Assembly (NCBI GenBank): GCA_004357365.1
Contig: SMVT01000107.1
Location: 1-30,256, forward strand
Origin: Nitrospina sp.
GTDB lineage: Bacteria; Nitrospinota; Nitrospinia; Nitrospinales; Nitrospinaceae
Reading direction: 5' to 3'
DNA length: 30,256 nucleotides
Both the position numbers and the translations under genes were made by a program. Positions 14,697 to 23,300 of this stretch are shown in pieces; positions within the stretch are counted from its first letter, which is position 1, and each line of letters starts with the position of its first letter. Below the pieces are notes generated by a model. It had not been told where the DNA came from, did not search any database, and was given only the letters and a program-made list of their open reading frames with translations.

Positions 14697-15668
14697 ATGA
14701 ACGACAGGAGAGCCGGTACCGAAACCGAATCGTGTGGTGAAGTCAGCCGTGACGATGTTCGCGAATTTTATTCCAAGGCGGCGGTCGCCACTCAGGAAAG
14801 TTTGTGTTGCCCGGTCAATTACGATCCCAGTGACCTTTCGCATATCCCTTCCGAAGTGATGGACATCTCCTACGGGTGCGGCAGTCCGGTGAACCGCGCC
14901 AACATCGCCCCCGGTGAATTTATGGTGGACTTGGGTTCCGGCGGCGGCATCGACTGTTTCATCGCCGCGAAAATCGTCGGACCGGAGGGCAAAGTCATCG
15001 GCGTGGACATGACGGAACCAATGCTCGCCAATGCCCGCAAACATGCCGAACTGGTGGCGCAAAACCTGGGCTACAACAATATCGAATTCAAGCACGGCTT
15101 TCTGGAAGCCATTCCGCTGGACGATCAATCAGTGGACGTCGTTACTTCCAACTGCGTCATCAATCTGTCGACCGACAAGGAAGAAGTCTTCCGCGAAATC
15201 CACCGCGTTCTGAAACCCGGCGGGCGGTTCGTCATCGCCGACATCATTTCGGACCGGCCGGTGCCGCAGGAAATGCGCAACAACCACGAACTGTGGGGCG
15301 AGTGCGTCTCCGGCGCGTTGACGCTCGATGAGTTCATCAACTATTCGAAACGAACCGATTTCCACGGCTTCACTCTGAAAAAAGACTACCTGTGGAAAGT
15401 GGTCGAGAGCATCCGCTTTTATTCCTATATCCTGACCGCCTACAAACCCGTGCCGGTCGAGGAGTCCTGTGGCCCCGGCAAGGTGCAGGTGATCTATGCC
15501 GGCCCACTGCCGGCCGTCACTTTCAAGAACATGCAGTTTCCCATGGGCGTAGCCGTGGAAGTGGACGGGGATTTCGCCAGCCAGTTAGACTGCCATCCCT
15601 ACCGGGACATGTTCAACATCATCGACTCCGAGGAAAAACCCTCGGACGATGATTCCTGTTGCGGCTGA
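14697..15668 (+). CDS. arsM: arsenite S-adenosylmethionine methyltransferase
   Basis: An ArsM-like enzyme of 323 residues that would methylate arsenite with SAM in the cytoplasm, yielding less retained or volatile forms. Motif I is VDLGSGGGIDC (77-87). The cysteines matching the arsenic-binding set are present: Cys37/Cys38 (SLCCPV), Cys61 (YGCGSP), Cys153 (SNCVINL) and Cys203 (GECVSGA). The C-terminal domain ends in a CCG tail (SCCG). A strong ribosome site (AGGAAAGGA) precedes the ATG. It is third in the sigma / anti-sigma / arsM unit and near a divergent arsR, which supports the metalloid role. Related methyltransferases with other substrates exist, but the cysteine pattern favours ArsM. 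Confidence 0.9.
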   Translation: MNDRRAGTETESCGEVSRDDVREFYSKAAVATQESLCCPVNYDPSDLSHIPSEVMDISYGCGSPVNRANIAPGEFMVDLGSGGGIDCFIAAKIVGPEGKVIGVDMTEPMLANARKHAELVAQNLGYNNIEFKHGFLEAIPLDDQSVDVVTSNCVINLSTDKEEVFREIHRVLKPGGRFVIADIISDRPVPQEMRNNHELWGECVSGALTLDEFINYSKRTDFHGFTLKKDYLWKVVESIRFYSYILTAYKPVPVEESCGPGKVQVIYAGPLPAVTFKNMQFPMGVAVEVDGDFASQLDCHPYRDMFNIIDSEEKPSDDDSCCG

Positions 15669-15686
15669 CCCGGCCCTGCGGCAACA

Positions 15687-15962
15687 GTGATTACCCGCAA
15701 CCGGTTTTTGCGTTATCTGGAGCGGGCCGTGTTGTCTCTGGTGTTCTATCCCCTGCGGGCCCTGGCCCGGCTGGAAAAACCACTGTCGCCTTACAGTTGG
15801 GTGTTCTGGTCCTTCCCCATGAAATTCTCCCGCTCCGGCCGCTATTCCGTCTCCGTCCGGGCGGCCGACCTGTACAGCGGCATCCCACGGGACCGCCCAC
15901 GCGACCCCTTCCCTGACGGAGCCCTAGGGTTGCACCGCATCCGTTTCAACGTCCTCGGCTAA
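15687..15962 (+). CDS. hypothetical small protein
   Basis: A 91-residue frame starting at GTG 15687, 18 bases after arsM. It is basic and aromatic, with a hydrophobic stretch at about 13-30 (RAVLSLVFYPLRALARL) and a second patch with SWVFWSFPM near 40. Codons favour C or G at the third position like the neighbouring genes, which argues for a real gene, but the family was not recognised. It may be a remnant of a longer protein. If real it is the last gene of the arsM unit. Confidence 0.45.
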   Translation: MITRNRFLRYLERAVLSLVFYPLRALARLEKPLSPYSWVFWSFPMKFSRSGRYSVSVRAADLYSGIPRDRPRDPFPDGALGLHRIRFNVLG

Positions 15963-16109
15963 CCCTGCAAAAATCAGCTTTTTTCACCAGTCCCGCAAAG
16001 GCAAAAATCGAAGGTTTTGCTGGATTTTGGGGGGTTTGAGCGTTACACTTTAAGAATAAGATTTACAGTCATTTAGGCGGAAAAAGAACATTGATGGAGG
16101 CGTACTCGC

Positions 16110-16382
16110 ATGGCTTATAAAAGCATGGTCAAAAAGGTCAAGATCACCACCATTATCCGGACGGCCGGAGAGAAAATTGAAGGCGACGTCCATTGCCTGC
16201 CCAACATGCGCCTCCTGGATTTGATGAACAGCGACACCGATAAATTCCTGCCGGTGTCCAATGCCGCCGTCTACGACGAAGAATCCGGCAAACTGCTGTA
16301 CCAGGTGCCCTTCATGGCGGTGAACAAAAGTCATGTCATCGTGATCAGCGAAACCGGGCAATCCGCGGAAGACGAATTCTAA
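16110..16382 (+). CDS. conserved-looking small protein of unknown function
   Basis: A 90-residue protein starting with a clear ribosome site (GGAGG) before ATG 16110. The N-terminus KKVKITTIIRTAGEKIEGDVHC and the later LLYQVPFMAVNKSHVIVISE alternate like beta strands, suggesting a small beta-barrel or PilZ-like fold; this is by eye. No catalytic motif, signal peptide or membrane segment is seen. It stands alone between the arsM unit and a decayed gene. Function not proposed. Confidence 0.75.
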   Translation: MAYKSMVKKVKITTIIRTAGEKIEGDVHCLPNMRLLDLMNSDTDKFLPVSNAAVYDEESGKLLYQVPFMAVNKSHVIVISETGQSAEDEF

Positions 16383-16501
16383 ACCTCCCCACCACCCCAG
16401 CACGGGCGCTCCCGGCCCCTTCCTGCGGAGAAACGCTTTCAGAAATTCCCCCCGGCACTTCTTTGTGTGAAATAAATACAAGACATTCCGGTCTTAATAT
16501 T

Positions 16502-17487
16502 GGAACAAGAAGGGCTTTGTACCCGCTGTACCCGTTCTACCATCGATACGAACGCGAACCGCTGTAAATGGACCGGTATTTACTGATGACAACGGCATCA
16601 ACCTCTACTACCTGAACGAACTGTACGGTAACGTCGCGGTGAGCGTCTCTTCCCGAATGTGCCAGATACATAACATCGACGTGCCCATCACCTCCGGTAT
16701 CTGGGGCGGCACGTACCTGATCGCCGATCCCTTCGGCAAATCCCTGCGCAGAATCTGGCGGTTCTACTGCATTGTCAACCTGCCGCAGAACAGCCCGCTC
16801 GACAAACACGAGAACCTGGAAAAGCTGGTGAGCGTCTACTTCAAGACCTTCGCCGAAGCGTTCCTGCCCTACGGGCTGGCGCTCGACCTCAAAATGTGGG
16901 GCGGCCGCCTGCCGCACAGCAACAAAAAGCGGCCCACCATAACCATGCACGGAAGACGCCAACCGCAAAATCAACTGGCTGAGGCCGATCATCGTCTGGA
17001 ACCAGGCCGGGTGGGAGCAGTCCATCATTTACGATTCGGTGCGGCTGGTGAAGGAACTCAAGGACAGTCTGGACCTCGAACGCGGCCCGGTACTGACCGA
17101 TCCCAAGATCATCAAGTACCTCCTGCAGAACGTAATCATCACCTACCGCACCCTCGAGCAAGCGCACTCGCCGGAAATTCTCGAGCACGCCGAACCCCTC
17201 ATCGCGGATATGACCCAGACCTTTCTGGAAGGCTTGTTCAATCCCTGCAGATACGCGACCTGTACCACAAGATTCTGGAGAACGCACTGGTGTACGGCTA
17301 CGAGCAGACCCTGGCGGATTATTACTCCAAGTACGAATTGGACGTAGGACAGGTGCAGGACTGGCCGGTCGAAAAAATCAACTGGGTGACCGACGAGTTG
17401 CAAGCCAAACTCATTCCCCCGATTCAAAATATCTTCGCCACCTTCAAATCGAATCTCGACGCCACCCCCCAACCCCAAGCGGGATAA
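16502..17487 (+). pseudogene. frameshifted gene of unknown family
   Basis: Fragments in alternating frames make one protein when joined. Frame of 16561-16950 reads LNELYGNVAVSVSSRMCQI through KMWGGRLPHSN; at about 16943-16952 the sense moves to the next frame (EDANRKINWLRPIIVWNQ to TFLEGLFN); at about 17236-17250 it returns to the first (LQIRDLYHKILENALVYGY to the stop at 17487). A further shift near 16560 may link the LYPLYPFYHRYERE segment. Codon bias is gene-like on each segment. The parent would be about 320 residues, helical, soluble, and was not recognised. Several lesions indicate either true decay or indel errors in the assembly. Confidence 0.7.
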
Positions 17488-17537
17488 ATTTCTGAACAAA
17501 CTTCAACAACATTAAAGAAATTGAAGGGTATTAACGC

Positions 17538-18248
17538 TTAACTTTCCTGTTCGACACGGTCGGATTCAGTCGGGGGATTTTTTTTGGACTTGATGTATTT
17601 GTAGACGGTGGGGATGAGGGCGAACAGGCCCAGCAATGCAAACGCGCCCAGCACCTCGAGCGACGCGATGTCGCTCAGCTGGTTGATCGACGCCAGGTTG
17701 CTGCCGGCGTTGGCGTACACGAACGTGCCCGGCAGGGTACCGAACATCGTCCCGAAAAAATAAACCGGTAGGCGTATCTGCGTCAACCCGGAAACCAGAT
17801 TGACCAGGAAAAACGGAAACAGCGGCACCAACCTGAGAAACAGAATATAGTTAATGGCGTTTTTAGAGAAGCCGTCGTTAAAGGGTTTGAGTTTTGCGCC
17901 GAATTTTTTCTCCACCCAGTCGCGCAGTAAAAACCGCGCCACCAGAAACGCCAGCATCGCGCCGATCGTCGCGCCGACGTTCACCACCAGCGTGCCCGTC
18001 ACCGATCCGAAAATCGCCCCGGCGCACAAGGTCAGAATCGTCGCACCCGGCAAAGACAACGCCACCGTCACGATGTACACCCCGATGAAGGCCGCAACCA
18101 TCGTCACGGCGTTGGTGTCATAAAACGCGCGCAGTTGGTCGCGGTTCGATTTCAGACTCTCCAGGGACAAATACTGCCCCAGATCGAACACAAAAAACAG
18201 CGCTACCGCCACCACCATCACCAACAATAAAAAGATCTTCTTTTTCAT
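17538..18248 (-). CDS. TVP38/TMEM64-family membrane protein (VTT domain)
   Basis: An integral membrane protein of 236 residues. An N-terminal membrane helix (about 4-24) is followed by the VTT/SNARE-associated domain: GATIGAMLAFLVARFLL, then FLRLVPLFPFFLVNLVSG, then FFGTMFGTLPGTFVYANAG, which are the signature segments, and a last helix near 200-220. A charged tail ends the protein. The family is related to DedA and is thought to move lipids or ions across the membrane; the exact role in bacteria is not settled. It is monocistronic as far as seen and is separated from the next minus-strand gene by two hairpins. Confidence 0.88.
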   Translation of the reverse strand: MKKKIFLLLVMVVAVALFFVFDLGQYLSLESLKSNRDQLRAFYDTNAVTMVAAFIGVYIVTVALSLPGATILTLCAGAIFGSVTGTLVVNVGATIGAMLAFLVARFLLRDWVEKKFGAKLKPFNDGFSKNAINYILFLRLVPLFPFFLVNLVSGLTQIRLPVYFFGTMFGTLPGTFVYANAGSNLASINQLSDIASLEVLGAFALLGLFALIPTVYKYIKSKKNPPTESDRVEQES

Positions 18249-18296
18249 TTCACCTCTCTATAAAAACATATTCGAATTACTCCACCCCTCACCCAG

Positions 18297-18361
18297 CCTT
18301 CTCCCCATGAGGGGAAAGGGTTTTGGATTTTGCCCCCCCTATCCGAAGGGGGTTGGGGGGC
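18297..18361. repeat. two adjacent intergenic hairpins
   Basis: The first hairpin is CTCCCC-ATGA-GGGG (18297-18320), the second a C-run/G-run stem around CCGAAGGGGG (18332-18361). T-rich bases follow only on the plus strand, where no gene needs a terminator. They may be palindromic repeats rather than terminators. Confidence 0.5.
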
Positions 18362-18427
18362 TTCTTCCTTTTTGCTTTGCTGTTTTTTATGGATCAAGCG
18401 CTTCGATTAAGAGTATAGCATTTCCAT

Positions 18428-19363
18428 TCAATTCTTTGGCGCGGTGTAGACCTGCGTGTCTGGGTGAAACGCGTGCCACGCGAACCAGAACACGACCACC
18501 GACGGCAGTTCTTTTCCCGATTCGTCCTTGATGGTCGCAGTTCGCGACTTCGAATCGTACAGAATCCAGACGGTTTTCTTTCCCACCTTGTCCTTGAAAG
18601 GCGATTTCACCCGTGCCAGCTCGCTGAACGGATACGCCTTGGCCAACCCTTCCAGCTCCACGCCGATAACTTGCTCCTTGGGATGATAACGGTGATCCAA
18701 TCGGCCCACCGGAAAAAAAATTTCCCGGCTGGTGAGATAGCCTTGGTAGGGATCGCGCTCGTAATCCCGGTCATACCCGGTTTGGGTGGACAGCACCAAG
18801 GTATCCGGATGTTGCTTTTTCCACGCACCCCAGGTAGTCTGCGTGGAAGGGATCAACTGCAGGCGGGTGCCGATCAGTTTTCCGGTCACCGCTTCCTGTT
18901 TGATCTGTGACCACAAGCTCTCGGTCTGGCGGTCGTACAACAGCACGTTGCTCTTGTACAACAAACCCGACACGCCGAAGTTCAATGGCCGGCCCGCCGC
19001 GTGAGCATCGAACACCATCCCTGTTCCGCACAGCGGGCAAAACGTCACCACCACCCGGCGCCCGCCGATGCTGTCGTTGACGATTTCGTGCCAGTTGATA
19101 ATTTTAAGGGGATAGACTTTCTTTTTGCCGTTGACCACCAGCGCAATGACCCGGTCCCCGTCGTCCAGAAAAGTCCGGCTGGCCTGGGAGGCGGGCACAA
19201 ACCGGGGCCGGTCGATGGCGGGAATGCCGTCCTTGGCCGGACCGCCGCTCAGGATGTCGTTCAACGGAATGCTATGTTCGGAAAAATCCCAGCCGGACAA
19301 CGCGACCCACAACAGGACCCATCCGATTCTCTTGATTCCGTTGGATTTAAAACAAACCTTCAC
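18428..19363 (-). CDS. DUF3179 domain-containing protein
   Basis: A 311-residue exported protein of the DUF3179 family. The N-terminus has a basic start (KSNGIKRIG) and a hydrophobic leader (about 14-27). The family core is clear: YPLKIINWHEIVND, VVVTFCPLCGTGMVFD with its CxxC pair, FGVSGLLYKSNVLLYDR, ESLWSQ, and a repeated segment near 225-300 with YPFSEL and WFAWHAFHPD. Function is unknown; the CPLC pair may bind metal or cofactor or take part in thiol chemistry, which is inference. No neighbour explains its task. Start ATG 19363 follows AAGGAGTTCCTGTG, a good ribosome site. Confidence 0.9.
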   Translation of the reverse strand: MKVCFKSNGIKRIGWVLLWVALSGWDFSEHSIPLNDILSGGPAKDGIPAIDRPRFVPASQASRTFLDDGDRVIALVVNGKKKVYPLKIINWHEIVNDSIGGRRVVVTFCPLCGTGMVFDAHAAGRPLNFGVSGLLYKSNVLLYDRQTESLWSQIKQEAVTGKLIGTRLQLIPSTQTTWGAWKKQHPDTLVLSTQTGYDRDYERDPYQGYLTSREIFFPVGRLDHRYHPKEQVIGVELEGLAKAYPFSELARVKSPFKDKVGKKTVWILYDSKSRTATIKDESGKELPSVVVFWFAWHAFHPDTQVYTAPKN

Positions 19364-19459
19364 AGGAACTCCTTAAACTTCGTTCGTGTTTGGGGTTTAG
19401 TCGTGCGACGGGCAGGTTCCTTACAGGCGGGGATACCCCCGAACCGCGCTGGGGCCGCC

Positions 19460-20740
19460 TCAGGATAAACAGTTCAGGCGGGAGGACAGGTTCTCGAGTT
19501 GATGGTAGAACACGTCCTGGATTTCTTCCCGGATTTTGGAGGATTCGTATTGCACCATACTTCCGCCATGGTCGATGAAGTCGATCTGCTCCCGGACCAA
19601 AACACAGGCCTTGGAATCTGCCCCGCTGGCGGCGGCCATCATCAGTTGGCAGAACTTGATTCCGGCCTTCACCGTTGCTATATATTTGGGGTTGAGTTGG
19701 AATTTTCTAACGCGGATCAGATGGTCGCAGATCTTCAGATTTTTTTGAAACTGCTCGAGAGCCCGCGCATAGTCGCGGTCCATGACGAACTGAATGGCTT
19801 TCATCATGGCCAGTCCCTTGTTGCCGATAAAGCCCTCCGGCGGTTCCCTGAAATAAAGCCGCTCGTATTGGTCCATCAGGTACAGCGTACGCGACCGCGC
19901 GACATACGGGGACAGCGGATGGGTGTCGGGAAGATCCGCGTTGTCCGGGTTGATCTGTTCGGAAATATAAAACCAGATCAGGGTTTTGATCGCCAGCGGC
20001 CGCGACATAATCTGTTTTTCCAGGGCTTTTTCGATGTGACGCAGTCCTACCAGCCGCAGGTCCTGTCCCCACTGCATGATGAAATTGCCCAGCCCGCCCA
20101 AACGAGTGTTGCCGTATCGATACACGCCCAACCCCACATGCGCGTCGGCGTGGCCGGGGTCCAGCTCCAGCGCGTCCTCCAGATGGTTGTCCGCCCTCAG
20201 GCCATTGATCAATGCACTCAGCAAATGGCCCTCGCCATATTCCAACAGGGCCCTGTACCCTTCCGACAAGCCCAGAAAATAATACGCGTCGGCGCGGTCC
20301 GCTTGGGAAAGCTTCGGGTTTTCCAGAAGCGTCTCCGCCAGCACCTGGGCCTTGCCGCTGTAATAAAAAAAATCCTTTTTAACTTTTTCGATGCTGAACT
20401 CACTGGTAAAGGACAGCACATGGGTCAACTCGCCGTGCAAGCCTGCCATGTAAAAATAAAAGCGTAGGAGTTCCATCTGGGTGGGGAGGGTCTGGGGGCG
20501 GGCCTCCAGTTGCTGGATACTACGCTCGAACCGGGGAAACCAAGGATCGAAATTATAATACAGGGTGTCGACCAGGGCGCGCTCCGCCATCTCCAGGGCG
20601 GGCAACCCGGCCAAGTCCTGTTCGGTTTCGGGGGTGGCGGGCGCGGCGGCGGCCATTCCCGTCCCGAAAACGAACAGGAACCCCGTCACCGCCATCCATC
20701 CTGCCATGTCTTTATGAAAATGGAAAATCGGATTCATCAC
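19460..20740 (-). CDS. secreted helical-repeat (TPR-like) protein
   Basis: A 426-residue protein with a signal peptide (hydrophobic about 14-33, cleavage near GMAAAAPA). The body is all helical. A segment at about 160-215 (ADAYYFLGLSEGYRALLEY, then LEDALELDPGHADAHVGLGVYRYG) looks like TPR units; the later part was not matched. The start overlaps the stop of the upstream TPR gene (GTGTGATG), with GTG 20740 or ATG 20737 possible, so the two are translationally coupled. It would act in the periplasm or at the cell surface, probably as a scaffold. Family not named with confidence. Confidence 0.75.
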   Translation of the reverse strand: MMNPIFHFHKDMAGWMAVTGFLFVFGTGMAAAAPATPETEQDLAGLPALEMAERALVDTLYYNFDPWFPRFERSIQQLEARPQTLPTQMELLRFYFYMAGLHGELTHVLSFTSEFSIEKVKKDFFYYSGKAQVLAETLLENPKLSQADRADAYYFLGLSEGYRALLEYGEGHLLSALINGLRADNHLEDALELDPGHADAHVGLGVYRYGNTRLGGLGNFIMQWGQDLRLVGLRHIEKALEKQIMSRPLAIKTLIWFYISEQINPDNADLPDTHPLSPYVARSRTLYLMDQYERLYFREPPEGFIGNKGLAMMKAIQFVMDRDYARALEQFQKNLKICDHLIRVRKFQLNPKYIATVKAGIKFCQLMMAAASGADSKACVLVREQIDFIDHGGSMVQYESSKIREEIQDVFYHQLENLSSRLNCLS

Positions 20741-22326
20741 ACCGGTTGCGTCGCCATCAGTTCCCGGACGCGGGAGACTTTCGGGTAATTCTTGAGTTTG
20801 GCATAGAGTTTCTCGGCTTTTCTCAGATGGAACATGGAGTGTTCCGAATCTTCCAGCGGTGAATGATACAGACTACCCAGCAGGAAATGCGCGTCGGCAA
20901 AATCCGGACGGATGCGCACCGTTTGCAGAAACTCGTCGCGCGCCAGCTCCAGGCGCTTGGAATCGTAATACGCCAACCCGAGTGAAAACCGGGCATGCAC
21001 CGAATCCGGCGCCAGCGACACGGCCTTTTCGAGAATGGAAAGCGATTCGTCGACCTTGCCCATCATGCGCATCGCCGTTCCCAGATAATAAAACACATTG
21101 TAGTCGTTGGGCGCCAGGTGCGCCGACTCCTCCAGCAGCTCCACTGCATCCTGGAAACCTCCCCGCCGGATATACGACGCCCCGAGAGCGATCTGGGCGT
21201 GAACGAAATTGGGTTGCAGTCGTACGGCATGCTTCAACGCGCCGATGGCGCTTTCGATCTTGGGTTGACCTATGTCCTCCAGACTGCCGTAGGCGATTCC
21301 CATATTGTAATACGCGTCGACATACTCCGGATGAAACGCGATGGTTTTCTTGCACGCATCCACTGCACTCTGATACAGCCCCAGCTGTTGCAGGCGCAGT
21401 CCCTCTTTCAGCCAGTCCTCCGCCGCCTGTTGGCGGTCGTGCACCTCGTCCACCGGGGCCAACAGCTGATGCGCCAAGCCGGCCCGCGCCAGGTCGCCGG
21501 TCTGGGTGTACAACGATTCGGCGGTTTCCAGATATTTGCGGGCGCGTTTGGGATTGCGCAGTTTCTTGAGGTGCAACGCACCCAGCTGGTAATAGGCATC
21601 AGCGAAATCTTCATCCAGCTTTACCGCGTTCTTGAACGCCGACCGCGCGTTGCCGTTCAAGTCGTAATCCAGATAGGCCATGCCCAGAAGATAATACGCC
21701 TGGGTCATGCACCGGACCCTCTCCCCTTCTTCCTTTTCACCCAGACCGTCCGGGTCCTTATACCGGCCCAGGTTGTCAGAGGCGAAGGTCAGCCAATGGT
21801 CGGCCACCGCAAAATCCTGATTGACCGCCACGCCCTGCTTCATGGCGGCGTAGGCCTTGTTTTCCTTGCCGAGCATCCAGTAGGCCAACGCCAGATCGTA
21901 ATACACCTGCGGGTAATCGGGCTTGACCTTGATGGCCTTGCGGTAATAGTCCACCTCCATCTTGTATTTGCCCATACTGCCGCACACATAGCCGAGCAGG
22001 TGATACACCGGATACGCTTCCGGTGCCTCATCGAGAATTTCGGAAAACACCCCCAGCGCTCCCAGGTAATGGCCCCGCACGCAGAACATCGCCCCCTGAT
22101 AAAACTGCTCGGAGTCCTGCCATTCGTAAGGCATGAGATCGCGCACCGTGTCCACCAGGCGGCGGACCACCGGGTCCGATCCCTGCAGTCGCTCGAACTT
22201 CTCCGCCATCTCCGGATACTTCTGGCGAAGCTCCTCTCCCAGCGTGGACAACGCTTCGTCGCCGCTGGAAAAAACCAATTCGCTGCTGCGGGCTTTCCGT
22301 TTCTTCATCACCGAACCCTGATTCAT
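20737..22326 (-). CDS. large TPR-repeat protein
   Basis: A soluble protein of about 529 residues made largely of tetratricopeptide repeats from about 75 to the end. Units such as YPVYHLLGYVCGSMGKYKMEV, YPQVYYDLALAYWMLGKENK and PDSVHARFSLGLAYYDSKRLE show the W/L-G-Y-A-F pattern. The first 70 residues are charged, with no signal peptide, so it is cytoplasmic. Start choice is open: ATG 22371 has no ribosome site; ATG 22326 is used here, and ATG 22308 is preceded by AGGG. Such proteins act as protein-binding scaffolds. It is coupled to the secreted partner that follows, so the two may belong to one complex or export path. Confidence 0.8.
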   Translation of the reverse strand: MNQGSVMKKRKARSSELVFSSGDEALSTLGEELRQKYPEMAEKFERLQGSDPVVRRLVDTVRDLMPYEWQDSEQFYQGAMFCVRGHYLGALGVFSEILDEAPEAYPVYHLLGYVCGSMGKYKMEVDYYRKAIKVKPDYPQVYYDLALAYWMLGKENKAYAAMKQGVAVNQDFAVADHWLTFASDNLGRYKDPDGLGEKEEGERVRCMTQAYYLLGMAYLDYDLNGNARSAFKNAVKLDEDFADAYYQLGALHLKKLRNPKRARKYLETAESLYTQTGDLARAGLAHQLLAPVDEVHDRQQAAEDWLKEGLRLQQLGLYQSAVDACKKTIAFHPEYVDAYYNMGIAYGSLEDIGQPKIESAIGALKHAVRLQPNFVHAQIALGASYIRRGGFQDAVELLEESAHLAPNDYNVFYYLGTAMRMMGKVDESLSILEKAVSLAPDSVHARFSLGLAYYDSKRLELARDEFLQTVRIRPDFADAHFLLGSLYHSPLEDSEHSMFHLRKAEKLYAKLKNYPKVSRVRELMATQPV

Positions 22327-22407
22327 AGGCTTTTGGGACTCACCAGAATTATAGGCCCTTGCCCGCCCCATTTAAAGCGGTTTATCCCCAGCCTTTTTGC
22401 CTGTGGG

Positions 22408-22523
22408 AAAACCACAGATTCTGCGCCGCCTGCGGCTTCCTTCGCTTCGATCGAGGGCATGCTTTTAGGATGACAGACCTGTGCCGCTTGTCATCCTGAC
22501 CGCCAGCGAAGGATCTGGGTTTT
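22408..22523. repeat. dispersed intergenic palindrome, copy 2
   Basis: The left arm AAAACCACAGATTCT...TTAGGATGACA is complementary to the right arm TGTCATCCTGA...GCGAAGGATCTGGGTTTT. It matches the element at 3712-3801 in its arms and has a longer loop side. Following bases again contain TATCTGTG and ATCTGTGGTT (22531-22575), as after copy 1. It separates the TPR gene from pstB and could act as a transcript end for one of them. Confidence 0.75.
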
Positions 22524-22592
22524 ATCGGTGTTTATCTGTGTTCCCTTCGGCAAGCTCTGGACAGGCATCTGTGGTTAAAATTTTCGGTCGGA

Positions 22593-23300
22593 CTAAGGGT
22601 ATTGGCAGGGTTTGTGGCAGACGGTTTGGTCGTCTACGCAGATGAGGTCTTCGGCCACCCGCTCGGCCTGCTCGACGTGATGCGTCACCAGCACGATCGT
22701 GTGGTGTTCCTTGAGCGACAGGATCAAATCTTCAATGGCGTTGGCGGATTTGGAGTCGAGTGCCGAGGTGGGTTCGTCCATCAGCAGGATTTCCGGGTCG
22801 ACCGCCAGGGTGCGCGCCATCGCCAGGCGCTGTTGCTGGCCCTGCGACAGAATGTGCGCGGGTTGATCCAGGCGGTCTTTCACCTCGTCCCACAAAAACG
22901 CGTCGCGCAGGGCCCGTTCCGCCCGTTCGGAAAAATTTTCACCGTTGGGGGAGGCATGAAATCTGAGACCGAAGACGACGTTTTCATAAATCGATTTGGG
23001 AAACACGCAGGGTTTCTGGAACACCATTCCCACCCGTTTGCGAAGTTCATACACATTGATCCCCGGATCGTGAATATCGCGCCCCAGGACCCGCACGCTG
23101 CCTTCCGCCCGGAACCCGGGGATGCGGTCATTCATCCGGCACAGCGTCCGGAGTAAAGTGGACTTGCCGCTCCCCGACGGACCCACCACCGCCGTCACCG
23201 CGTTTTTGCGGATCGCGCATGACGCCCCATCGATCACCGCCTTGCCGGAATAACTGAGGCGCACGTTTTCCAGTTGAATGGCGTATACGTTTTCGGTCAT
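22593..23300 (-). CDS. pstB: phosphate ABC transporter ATPase
   Basis: The ATPase that drives phosphate import, 235 residues from ATG 23300. Walker A GPSGSGKS is at 40-47, the Q-loop at Gln95, the signature LSQGQQQR at 151-158 (usually LSGGQQQR), Walker B with ILLMDEPTSALD at 171-182 and the switch His207. The segment RMNDRIPGFRAEGSVRVLG is characteristic of PstB. It is about 15-20 residues shorter at the C-terminus than typical PstB and ends CHKPCQYP with two cysteines. Its ATG overlaps the pstA stop (ATGA). A longer frame extends upstream over pstA but is a shadow. Confidence 0.93.
   Translation of the reverse strand: MTENVYAIQLENVRLSYSGKAVIDGASCAIRKNAVTAVVGPSGSGKSTLLRTLCRMNDRIPGFRAEGSVRVLGRDIHDPGINVYELRKRVGMVFQKPCVFPKSIYENVVFGLRFHASPNGENFSERAERALRDAFLWDEVKDRLDQPAHILSQGQQQRLAMARTLAVDPEILLMDEPTSALDSKSANAIEDLILSLKEHHTIVLVTHHVEQAERVAEDLICVDDQTVCHKPCQYP

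Noticed and set aside
18332..18361. C-run/G-run hairpin considered as a terminator of the DUF3179 gene
   Set aside because: In that gene's direction the hairpin is followed by CAAAATCC, not a T-run; it is kept only as a repeat.
20995..22473. 492-residue open frame on the plus strand opposite the TPR gene
   Set aside because: Antisense to clear TPR repeats; its length follows from the codon bias of the real gene, and it runs into the intergenic palindrome.
22372..22592. CRISPR-like repeats
   Set aside because: The repeats are a single inverted pair with imperfect arms, with no regular repeat-spacer pattern.
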